Positions 1-7,509 of a stretch of DNA of 25,765 bases are shown piece by piece. The position numbers were made by a program, and so were the translations under genes. Position 1 is the stretch's first letter. The number at the start of each line of letters is the position of its first letter. Location of the stretch: the IMG/VR virus record IMGVR_UViG_3300038309_000241, positions 1 to 25,765 of that record. One strand, given 5' to 3'. The notes under the pieces are model-generated. The model was not told the DNA's origin. It was given only the letters and a program-made list of their open reading frames with translations, and ran no database searches. Origin of the DNA: a virus.

Positions 1-27
1 AATAAAATATCTAGTGTAAATTTTCAT

Positions 28-94
28 CAAAAACAAGAATTCTTTGCAACAAAAACAAGAAAAGTCAAACTTTTGGAATGTAAAAAAGTCAAAC
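28..94. repeat. A-rich short direct repeats in presumed host flank
   Basis: The 12-mer CAAAAACAAGAA occurs at 28-39 and 50-61 (22 bp apart). The 10-mer AAAGTCAAAC occurs at 61-70 and 85-94 (24 bp apart). Spacings near two helical turns and runs of A suggest bent DNA or a binding region, but no gene or protein can be assigned. No coding region is seen in 1-213. Confidence 0.5.
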
Positions 95-151
95 ATTATG
101 GACAGAAACTAAAATGCCCTGGGTAAACAGCCTGGTCAATAGTTGGTGATG

Positions 152-184
152 AAGAGCTCCTTGCCGATGGTGGGAGCTTTTTTA
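152..184 (+). terminator. Rho-independent terminator, plus strand
   Basis: AGCTCC (155-160) pairs with GGAGCT (173-178). The stem can be extended by AAG at 152-154 pairing with the following T residues, one of these pairs being a G-U wobble. The loop is about 12 nt and a run of six T residues follows (178-183). It would stop plus-strand transcription entering from left of the window, probably a host gene, and it sits about 30 bp from the proposed prophage end. Confidence 0.75.
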
Positions 185-213
185 TTGGCACTATACTGAA
201 TGTGGTGGATTCG

Positions 214-250
214 TGTCCGTTAGCCAGCCGGATGTCCGTTAGCCAGCCGG
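214..250. repeat. Two tandem 19-bp repeats; candidate prophage terminus
   Basis: TGTCCGTTAGCCAGCCGG is present at 214-231 and again at 233-250, identical over 18 bp with a period of 19 bp. The copies lie 16 bp beyond the stop codon of the last phage gene and before AT-rich DNA with a host-type terminator. Phage Mu and its relatives begin with TG at both ends and carry repeated transposase-binding sites there, so these may be end-binding sites with the phage boundary at 214. The boundary and the role are inferred; the repeat itself is seen directly. Confidence 0.55.
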
Positions 251-266
251 CGAAGACCTCGCAAAT

Positions 267-827
267 TTAAATTCCTATCGCTTTTTTGAGATTAGAACTA
301 TTGACCCCTAAAAAATGTGACAAAGAAATTCCAGAAACACCATTTACAATACCAAACCATCCGTCAGGGGATGGCTCTGATCCGCAACCGTATAAACAAT
401 GTACAATATCCGTAAATGTTTGCCAGGCAATCGCATCGCCTGCAAATAAATCACCGGCACCCTTGCGTGCCCCACCAGCACCAACATCTACAGATCGGGA
501 CCCAAGATAGCTCGGATATATTGGATGAGCTGATGTATGATAACACGCGATTTGATCGCGTAATTCACACTCAATATCTAATCCGGAAAATGTCTGTAAA
601 GATCCAGCAGCAACTTCTCCCAAATCAACATAATCACGTGGTGTTGGCGGGAGGCCTATAATCGATCCGACTTTGCATATAGCTGTTGCCCAGTTCGATA
701 CCCTAATTTCAACGTAATTTATCCGCCCGGCACCAGTAGCCGGATTAGCTGTACTAACCGCAGTATAGCCGCCACCGACCCAAGCAAGGTTGGACTTCAC
801 CATTTGACCTATCGTAAAATCAGTCAT
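267..827 (-). CDS. Hypothetical protein, last gene of the late operon
   Basis: A 186-residue protein that I do not recognise. It starts MTDFTIGQ at an ATG preceded by AAGGAAAA, and the stop of the upstream gene overlaps this ribosome binding site, so the two are coupled. It is rich in Gly, Ser, Ala and Val with short alternating hydrophobic stretches, which suggests a beta-structured virion protein. There is no signal peptide or membrane segment. Five cysteines (in ICK, IEC, IAC, VHC and YGC contexts) are unusual for a fibre protein. Its place after the tip protein and fibre points to a distal-tail or receptor-binding accessory. A fibre chaperone is an alternative, but none of its features is diagnostic. 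Confidence 0.75.
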   Translation of the reverse strand: MTDFTIGQMVKSNLAWVGGGYTAVSTANPATGAGRINYVEIRVSNWATAICKVGSIIGLPPTPRDYVDLGEVAAGSLQTFSGLDIECELRDQIACYHTSAHPIYPSYLGSRSVDVGAGGARKGAGDLFAGDAIAWQTFTDIVHCLYGCGSEPSPDGWFGIVNGVSGISLSHFLGVNSSNLKKAIGI

Positions 828-835
828 TTTTTTCC

Positions 836-1261
836 TTATTTTAGTGCTTTAATGACAGCGACTCTATGTTTACATGCCGCTATCCTGTCATCCGTCACAA
901 CTTCTGGTCGCCGAATCATATTTTGTGATATTATGTTCGGCAAGCAACTTTTACTCCATTTCGCGTATGCCTGTATTAAAAATTTTTCTCCATCAGCCTG
1001 CAATTCTGTATCACTAACTGATGGATCATAATATGCAAAATGACTATGAAACGGATTAAGCTGTTTTTTCTGGGGAAGTCCCTTGACCCATTCTGCGTAT
1101 TCTTCTTCATTTTTTTTGCCTGGATAATGGTTAGTAAAATCTGGCACATCGACATGATGCTCATCATATCTGGCATCTCCTGGATCCAAAAAAAATGAAA
1201 ACCGAACCTGCACCAGACCATTTCTCTCGCAACACCCAGATGGTTCTATCGTAAAATACAC
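836..1261 (-). CDS. Hypothetical tail-region protein (MYFTIE/CCER type)
   Basis: A 141-residue protein starting with GTG; the upstream gene's TAG overlaps it in TAGTG, so translation is coupled by reinitiation. The N-terminus contains MYFTIEPSGCCERNGLVQ and a conserved-looking FFLDPGDARY stretch, followed by a charged, mostly helical C-terminal half. I have an impression that similar short proteins occur beside fibre genes in other siphophages, but I know of no assigned function. It is not secreted and has no membrane segment. A structural or fibre-assembly role is inferred from position only. Confidence 0.75.
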   Translation of the reverse strand: MYFTIEPSGCCERNGLVQVRFSFFLDPGDARYDEHHVDVPDFTNHYPGKKNEEEYAEWVKGLPQKKQLNPFHSHFAYYDPSVSDTELQADGEKFLIQAYAKWSKSCLPNIISQNMIRRPEVVTDDRIAACKHRVAVIKALK

Positions 1262-2043
1262 TATGCCACCTCCGCCAGGGCAAGTTCAGGACAAAAATAT
1301 ATAATTGTAGCGCTGTAAATTGAACCGATTGCCTGCGATAAATACCCGCTGGCTGAAACAGGATTTTCTGATATCTCTCCGGCCGAATCACCTGACACAT
1401 ATAATATTTTTTTCGTTCCGTCTGTTATCCAGGCCCATGAATCATCACGAACATAACCGTGCGTCATTACCAAGCAGGAAGCATTCTGATCGGCTGCGGA
1501 CAATGTCAAAGCTGCCCCAGGCATGGTTGCCAGGGCATCAGCTTTGGCCTTTTTCCATGACTGGTCAGATGGGTCCAGATACACGACATCATGCACAGCC
1601 ACAGTCTCACCGACTGTCACTGTTTGAGTCAGCCCTGAATAATCCAAATCGTCCACTATCTGAGCGGCGGAAATAACGCCATATGCACCGGTAAGAGGCG
1701 CTGCCAGGGATCCGTCGGCATAAGTGTCAGGATCAATCTTGAGATGAAGCACATCTACCACACGGCCGTCCGGATAATCGGTATCATATATAATCAACTC
1801 ACAGTTTTCGTCATCACCGGCGGTAAAATCCAGCATGCCGATATCGACAATAAGTTTCCCTAACGCTGCCAGGGAAGCCCAATCAAATGAGCTGGAGTGC
1901 GCATCGCTGTCGGCATACGCACCCATGCATTTCAACCGACAGCGCGCTATAGACGCCATTTCCTCAGCTGTATACGCTCTGCCGTCAATGCCTCTGATCT
2001 TGTGTGCAAACGGAGAATTCCGCCCCTTATAAACGGTAATCAT
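1261..2043 (-). CDS. Tail-associated protein with C-terminal decoration-like beta domain
   Basis: A 260-residue protein. The start is the ATG at 2043, which overlaps the fibre gene's stop as TAATG; the frame is open for 38 codons upstream, but that stretch lies inside the fibre gene. Roughly the first 95 residues form an alpha/beta domain (MITVYKGRNSPFAHKIRG, then IIYDTDYPDGRVVDVLHL). From about residue 125 to the end there is a beta-rich domain with VGETVAVHDVVYL, LVMTHGYVRDDSWAW and IYFCPELALAEVA. Its layout resembles the small beta-barrel domain of capsid decoration proteins, which also appears on some tail proteins. I infer a distal tail or fibre accessory role. Confidence 0.78.
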   Translation of the reverse strand: MITVYKGRNSPFAHKIRGIDGRAYTAEEMASIARCRLKCMGAYADSDAHSSSFDWASLAALGKLIVDIGMLDFTAGDDENCELIIYDTDYPDGRVVDVLHLKIDPDTYADGSLAAPLTGAYGVISAAQIVDDLDYSGLTQTVTVGETVAVHDVVYLDPSDQSWKKAKADALATMPGAALTLSAADQNASCLVMTHGYVRDDSWAWITDGTKKILYVSGDSAGEISENPVSASGYLSQAIGSIYSATIIYFCPELALAEVA

Positions 2044-2882
2044 TATGCCCACCCATTTGTTAATGTGAAGTAATAATTGGTTCCGTCGAAATAAATTTCC
2101 AAAATATCGATCGCACCAGCAGATGTTGAAAATGTTCCAGCCACGCCTCCCTCCCATTTCCCAGAAGGCAGGGTCGGAATTCGGCTTCCGGTACCGTCCT
2201 GTATAACCCTCAGCTGCAATTTCCCGACAACAGGATTGGCGAATGTCAGGGTAACACTATCGCCCAGTGTGGCAGACTGGTAATTCCCATTTGCCCAATC
2301 GATTTCCGTGTTTGTCGAGACCGAGCCGTTTGAATATTCGGATGAAAACCCGATTTTTGTTATGCCGGTCACAATGCCGCCGGTAATATTCACATTGCTG
2401 GCATCCTGGCTGGCCATGCTGCCCAGCTCTCCAATCTCAAGAGACGTGTTTACCCACACAGCCGCCCCTTCGGTGGCGTCAACGCACCGGAATGCCTCAC
2501 GGGGAGTAGATGACGTGTTTATCCATACAGATCCGACGGCATACCCATCGCCGCTGTCATCGTCCACCGTGGGATCAGCCGTGGCTGAAAAATTGTGCTT
2601 TAAAAATGCCTGGACATCTACCCCGATCTCAACCCCCAGGTTCTGACGAGCCGTGGCCGCGTCAGAGGCCCCTGTGCCGCCATCGGCCACGGCCAGGTCG
2701 GCAATACCAGCAATAATGCCGCCGGAAATATCGACGTTGTCAGAATTCTGATTGGCGATCGTTCCTGGACGCCACTTTTTTGTTACCCATCCGCCGGCGC
2801 CATCATTCCAGGAGACTTCGACATAATCCAGTCCTGTTACAGATAGTAACTCTGATACAATTTCTGAGATTTTTTTGGCCAT
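2043..2882 (-). CDS. Tail fibre protein
   Basis: A 279-residue protein. ATG at 2882 is chosen over GTG at 2885 because AGGAGG lies 5 nt before the ATG. The N-terminal part (MAKKISEIVSELLSVTGLDY) probably joins it to the tail. A motif then occurs twice, around residues 42-63 (NVDISGGIIAGI) and 156-177 (NVNITGGIVTGI), as is common in fibre shafts. ADGGTGASDAATARQNLG (66-83) and GYAVGSVWINTSS (113-125) are common fibre modules. The C-terminus (about 205-279) is a beta domain ending in TNYYFTLTNGWA, probably a tip or trimerisation unit. It follows the tip protein gene by 12 bp. Confidence 0.88.
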   Translation of the reverse strand: MAKKISEIVSELLSVTGLDYVEVSWNDGAGGWVTKKWRPGTIANQNSDNVDISGGIIAGIADLAVADGGTGASDAATARQNLGVEIGVDVQAFLKHNFSATADPTVDDDSGDGYAVGSVWINTSSTPREAFRCVDATEGAAVWVNTSLEIGELGSMASQDASNVNITGGIVTGITKIGFSSEYSNGSVSTNTEIDWANGNYQSATLGDSVTLTFANPVVGKLQLRVIQDGTGSRIPTLPSGKWEGGVAGTFSTSAGAIDILEIYFDGTNYYFTLTNGWA

Positions 2883-2894
2883 CACGACCTCCTA

Positions 2895-5800
2895 TCAACT
2901 GATATAATATAATGGAAGCACCAATCGCGTACGGTTATAATAAATCTGTTTCAGCTGCTCTGCGCATGCGATTGCGGACTCGCTGGCTGTGGCATTCCTT
3001 AGCCCGGAAATCTCGATCATATCTATTGTCGGATTTTGCGACCAATTTCTGTTCCCGGAACTCAACGCCGTCCGTAACCCGCATAATACGTCGTCGACAT
3101 TTGTCAGTCCACAGGCACCGGCATAAAAAGACACGATATTATAACAATCCTCAGTGCCTGTGATAGTTGGTATCGTTTGTGTCTGTGCTACCCCCGCATT
3201 GCAATTAAAATACCGCAATTGAGTTTGCCCCGACAAGTCAAACCCATGCTGAATATTACAGCAGTGTTGTGGCTGAGCCGTTCCTGCTGGGGCGCATGAA
3301 AAATATTCCAATAAACCAACACCCAAATCTATCGATGTAATGGGGTTTCCGGCCACGTCAAGATACGTTAATGGCATTCCGGCCGTGTCGATCACAGATA
3401 AAAAACAATCACGTGCTATTAACACTGTAAGCAACAATCCGTCCATGTTCAGGGCCGTCATATTGTTATTGTGAAATAAATTCAACTCTTTCAGGTTGAC
3501 AGCCGGAGATGCATCTAATTGAGTTATTAAATGAGCCCACGTCAACGATAGCTTTGTCAATGATTCCGGACAATTTGTTAAATAAAACTCTGTGATTATC
3601 GATGCGTAATACATATGCAGTTCTTCGAGATTAACCAGATTCTCAAAGTTTATGCCGGTGTAAAATGCGTCTGATGTCACAATTTTTCTAAATGTAGCAG
3701 CTATTGGGTCCAAAGTATTACCAGCATGTCCTCTTAATCCAAAGCCGCTGACATCTAAACCGATCACATGGCCGTTTTCGATCTCAACCCCAAGCCATTC
3801 TGACACAGGTTTGGCTGACAACCAATTATGGTTTGGCTTTGTCCATTGGTTACCGCCGGTGGCATAGAAAAATGCGATAAGAGCATCTTTTTCGAATTTA
3901 GGCACCACATCGGCTGCAGACGTCACGAATTTTTGCAGTGTCGACCAGCCAGTAAATCCGATATCTGTGATATATTGCACTCTGGCATAATAAATGGTGT
4001 CATCAGCCAAAACACCGTCTTGCACAACAACATTCGTCAGATTTGATTCATCTGATAATGATTGCCATACCGCCGGGCTGTGAAAATAATCATCTGATAT
4101 CTGCCAGTTTGTAGCCAGGTGAGTGGCCGGGATAGCGGATTCAAGATCGGTCGCTACCATGACGACGCTTTCTTTTCCGACTGATTCGCCGTATGCCGGT
4201 ATAATAATAGATGGTGTTGTTAGATTGTCGTTACCGACCGGCCCGTCCGTCTCGATAATTCTATATTCAGTCCCGTCTTCAATTACTCTTAATTCGCCAT
4301 TCTCAGTTTCCCGATATTCAGCTCTGGCATATAAAACCGTCCGCGATTGAGTTTGCCATGATTCCACTCCGTCCCGGACACTAAATAAATAGATATCTAT
4401 TTCACCGTCATAGTTAATATCAGACCATGACACAAACAGCTCTTCGTCCGGTATACCGGTGCATTCATACAATAAAGATCCGTCAGCATGTCTGTTAATC
4501 TGTACGGTATAACTTGTGCCTTCCTCCGGCCCGACACTAACATCATCTTCGGTATCATATATGTCAATTTCGACTTGTTTCCTGTTCCTGTGGCGCCATT
4601 CGATCAATATATCGCCGACAATTTCCGCCCCTATTTCACCGGCATTATTATTAATGCGTAACCGTGCCGGCGGATAAGGTCGGCCCGGCCGAGCTGCCAG
4701 AGTAATACTATTTTCGATCGCATCAGCGATATTCAACGTTCCCAGAGATGTCGTGGGTAGCAGCTTGCCGTAAATGGTCACTCCAATCGTATTCTGCCAC
4801 CCGCAAATCGCACAATCCTCGGAGACCATGTATAAAATGGCCCCGGCGTCGTGAGCCGCCGGTACTGTATCCAGGCATCCACGGCCGACACCGATGGTGT
4901 CAGTACCAATGTCGTCTATCCTGACGACCTCAGCGCCGATGATGCCCCATGATCCGATCAAAACATCAGCGTCATAATCCCATGAAACATTAAACGACGT
5001 GTCAGTAATACCCACACCGGACGCCAAAATTGCATACGGCATAAAACTGGTGGTCCCGATCTGGCCGTATCCGTTACCGGCGTTAAACCATGCCTGGGCA
5101 TCAAAGGCATCACTACTCGGTTCTGATCCAGACAGGCACGCAAAACCGGCGTCGCTTGGCAGCGCTCCCAGATCTGCATTGGCCAGCCCGGTTCGTAATA
5201 AATGATAGGGAGCCTCAAACATGATTCGCAATGGGCAATTTGCCGGCTCATGAATGGGATCTTCCCACTCGCTGGTCGGTAAATCAGAATATATTGCATC
5301 GTCTATACCATACACATCTTCGACGCATTCGACCCTGATACCGCTTTCATCGTTCAGCCCGGAAAAGTCCATCGCCGTGACTCGCATGACAGATTCGTCA
5401 ACCCCATATCGCGGCCAGGATAAAACAAAGGCATCACCGACATTAAGTGCCGATCCATCCAAATTTGTATATATTACCGCATCGGCTAATGGATTCGACA
5501 TGGCGCGCAAATCACGAGACGCCACAAATGCAGCTAGTTCCAAGTTCGCAATGCCGGCGTAATCGATTTCTTCGGAAACAGTTCCGCCCATCGAGGCAAT
5601 GAGGGCCGTATCGTAAACAGTATAAGAGCTGTCCTCACGATTTTCACGATCCCAGAATTTTACGGTAACCGTATTAATGATATCGTCCGTTGTACGCCTT
5701 CTGAATCGCTCGACCTTTATAATATTAGACTCATCAAATACAGGTAGTGATTCTACATCATAGTCATCTCGTATTAGCTTTAATGTAAACAAACCAAATT

Positions 5801-6695
5801 GCCGGTCTATATATAACGACCCATCAATATGTTTCAGGACTTCACGTATAAAGGTTTCTACTGTGCTGCCGTGGTCCCATAAAATTGACAACCCGAAACC
5901 TTCATTATACAAAATGTCAGCGGCGGACTCGAAAGAATCTTTATCTATATCTTTTTCAGGGTATCCCATACCCCACTTTTTATCTGTTAAAACATCATAA
6001 ATAATATGTGCTGGATTACAATCGCTTCCTATTAACGATCTCGGTGAGTACCATTTAGATGGTATATGCCGTGAAAAGAACGACCAGTTTTTCAAATATG
6101 GCGATGTACCCAGGTAAACCTGTTTTAGAATTATGCAGCATACGCCGCGAAATGCCGGCATGTTAGGCCCGATTGCTGAAACTAGGTAAGCGTTCTGTGT
6201 TTGCGTATCCAACCCCATTTCCACATCCACATCACCGGATATACCGCCGTCACTTTTTTCGCCGCCGAATAGCTCCTCCTGGTCGATTGTAATGGTTCCT
6301 CCGGTGCAAGATCCGGCCCACAGCTCTTTTGTACCATCAACAAATATGGCGGTAATGGCATCAATTTCATGTGCCAACACCATGTGGATCCCGAGATAAT
6401 ATTTATACCCGACAGTAACGCGTTTGGTGCCCATCAGAAAACCGCCGTCCACTTTTTCCTTGACAGGCTTCGTCTTAAAATCACCGTACCAGACCACATT
6501 TGGACCTTTTAATTCTTTAGTGCCAAATAATACAGGTATGGCCCGGCCGACCTGTGCCGTCGGCACTTGAAACTGATCAAGACCCGCCGGGCCCCGTCCG
6601 TCAGGCGTATCGGTACTCGGCCGCAAGGCATAAGCAATGGCCAGGCTGAGCGCCACTTTCGCTACTACCCACAGTGCAGTTACCCACCAAACCAT
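2895..6695 (-). CDS. J-like tail tip/host-specificity protein with C-terminal leucine-rich repeats
   Basis: A 1266-residue protein. Residues 3-24 are hydrophobic. Residues 50-77 (GRAIPVLFGT, then GPNVVWYGDF) are the N-terminal signature of lambda J/GTA-type tip proteins. The block near residues 330-430 (IINTVTVKFWDRENRED and the MSNPLADAVIYTNLDG region) fits the Phage-tail_3 (PF13550) core. Fibronectin-III-like segments follow, one at about 826-928. Residues 937-1266 form a leucine-rich-repeat domain: a cap with ALIAFFYATGGNQW and NWLS, then repeats beginning at about 1023, 1046, 1068, 1089, 1109, 1129 and 1160. The start is 7 nt after the previous stop with no strong ribosome binding site, so it is coupled. 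Known relatives sit at the tail tip and bind receptors; the repeat domain is the likely receptor binder. Confidence 0.92.
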   Translation of the reverse strand: MVWWVTALWVVAKVALSLAIAYALRPSTDTPDGRGPAGLDQFQVPTAQVGRAIPVLFGTKELKGPNVVWYGDFKTKPVKEKVDGGFLMGTKRVTVGYKYYLGIHMVLAHEIDAITAIFVDGTKELWAGSCTGGTITIDQEELFGGEKSDGGISGDVDVEMGLDTQTQNAYLVSAIGPNMPAFRGVCCIILKQVYLGTSPYLKNWSFFSRHIPSKWYSPRSLIGSDCNPAHIIYDVLTDKKWGMGYPEKDIDKDSFESAADILYNEGFGLSILWDHGSTVETFIREVLKHIDGSLYIDRQFGLFTLKLIRDDYDVESLPVFDESNIIKVERFRRRTTDDIINTVTVKFWDRENREDSSYTVYDTALIASMGGTVSEEIDYAGIANLELAAFVASRDLRAMSNPLADAVIYTNLDGSALNVGDAFVLSWPRYGVDESVMRVTAMDFSGLNDESGIRVECVEDVYGIDDAIYSDLPTSEWEDPIHEPANCPLRIMFEAPYHLLRTGLANADLGALPSDAGFACLSGSEPSSDAFDAQAWFNAGNGYGQIGTTSFMPYAILASGVGITDTSFNVSWDYDADVLIGSWGIIGAEVVRIDDIGTDTIGVGRGCLDTVPAAHDAGAILYMVSEDCAICGWQNTIGVTIYGKLLPTTSLGTLNIADAIENSITLAARPGRPYPPARLRINNNAGEIGAEIVGDILIEWRHRNRKQVEIDIYDTEDDVSVGPEEGTSYTVQINRHADGSLLYECTGIPDEELFVSWSDINYDGEIDIYLFSVRDGVESWQTQSRTVLYARAEYRETENGELRVIEDGTEYRIIETDGPVGNDNLTTPSIIIPAYGESVGKESVVMVATDLESAIPATHLATNWQISDDYFHSPAVWQSLSDESNLTNVVVQDGVLADDTIYYARVQYITDIGFTGWSTLQKFVTSAADVVPKFEKDALIAFFYATGGNQWTKPNHNWLSAKPVSEWLGVEIENGHVIGLDVSGFGLRGHAGNTLDPIAATFRKIVTSDAFYTGINFENLVNLEELHMYYASIITEFYLTNCPESLTKLSLTWAHLITQLDASPAVNLKELNLFHNNNMTALNMDGLLLTVLIARDCFLSVIDTAGMPLTYLDVAGNPITSIDLGVGLLEYFSCAPAGTAQPQHCCNIQHGFDLSGQTQLRYFNCNAGVAQTQTIPTITGTEDCYNIVSFYAGACGLTNVDDVLCGLRTALSSGNRNWSQNPTIDMIEISGLRNATASESAIACAEQLKQIYYNRTRLVLPLYYIS

Positions 6696-6702
6696 AATAA
6701 AA

Positions 6703-7509
6703 TCACTTAATGCTTTGAGAAAAAGGATTCCGTGCCGGTATCCAGGGAAATCCTTTAAAATTTATGACATTGTTAAATTTCAATATACACGTTGCCCATG
6801 TATGATTGCACCCGGGATATAATGCCACTTCCATTTGCACGGCAAGCAAATCCATAGGCCTTGACAGTGTGATGGTGTTACCTACATGCTTAATGATAAA
6901 GCGGCTATCGCTTAGATGCTCCAAAATTCCGCCGTTAAAATACCCGTCATCAAATCCGGATATGGATTGCATTGTAATAACAGGTCCGGACACGCCTGAT
7001 ATTATATCGTCTACACGATACTCAGGCTGATTCACACCGCATCCGGAGGAATACAAAGCATGTTGACAAATCCGCTCTGTTTTTTCACGGAGCCCGCGTC
7101 GTTTAATAGAGGTAAAAATAGATTCACAATTTATCTCCACTTTTTCTCCGCTACCCTTAGCTCCAATGACGCGTCCCTTCCAAATAACCACAGACTCAGA
7201 AAAATCAAGACCGTGATGTTGCCTAATAATTGTGACGGATGTCGACTCTTCAGGAGAAAACAATAAAAACTCACTCGCAAGACTGTGTGAACGTGGTATT
7301 GTGAGCGTTATCGAGTCTTTCAGTGTATCCTGCCCCTGACGTAATTTTGTGCGTTCAATTGGTACAGGCTTGTAGCTGTGTGAACCGCCGTTATAAACTC
7401 CGGCAGACGTCGTTATATATACAGCCCAATTAGCACCACGCCGGAACTGATAAAGCTCGAAAGGTGCCGCGGAATCTACGCTATGTTCCAGATCAGCAAA
7501 CGTTGTCAT
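6703..7509 (-). CDS. Phage BR0599/DUF2163-family tail tip protein
   Basis: A 268-residue protein whose ATG overlaps the upstream stop (ATGA). The C-terminus has the family signature: ICQHALYSSGCGV (147-159), YPGCNHTWATC (231-241), then FNNVINFKGFPWIPARNPF (245-263). Cysteines 148, 157, 234 and 241 are placed to bind a metal or an iron-sulfur cluster, as in the lambda gpL-type tip protein and the gene transfer agent homologue. The first 130 residues form the baseplate-like beta part. It lies directly before the J-like gene, as expected for a hub component that docks that protein on the tail tip. Confidence 0.9.
   Translation of the reverse strand: MTTFADLEHSVDSAAPFELYQFRRGANWAVYITTSAGVYNGGSHSYKPVPIERTKLRQGQDTLKDSITLTIPRSHSLASEFLLFSPEESTSVTIIRQHHGLDFSESVVIWKGRVIGAKGSGEKVEINCESIFTSIKRRGLREKTERICQHALYSSGCGVNQPEYRVDDIISGVSGPVITMQSISGFDDGYFNGGILEHLSDSRFIIKHVGNTITLSRPMDLLAVQMEVALYPGCNHTWATCILKFNNVINFKGFPWIPARNPFSQSIK

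Noticed and set aside
214-250. CRISPR array
   Set aside because: Only two copies without a spacer (19-bp period), and no cas genes.
2044-2157. 38-codon upstream extension of the gene at 1261-2043
   Set aside because: It lies in the C-terminal domain of the fibre gene; the TAATG junction at 2043 is the pattern used throughout the operon.
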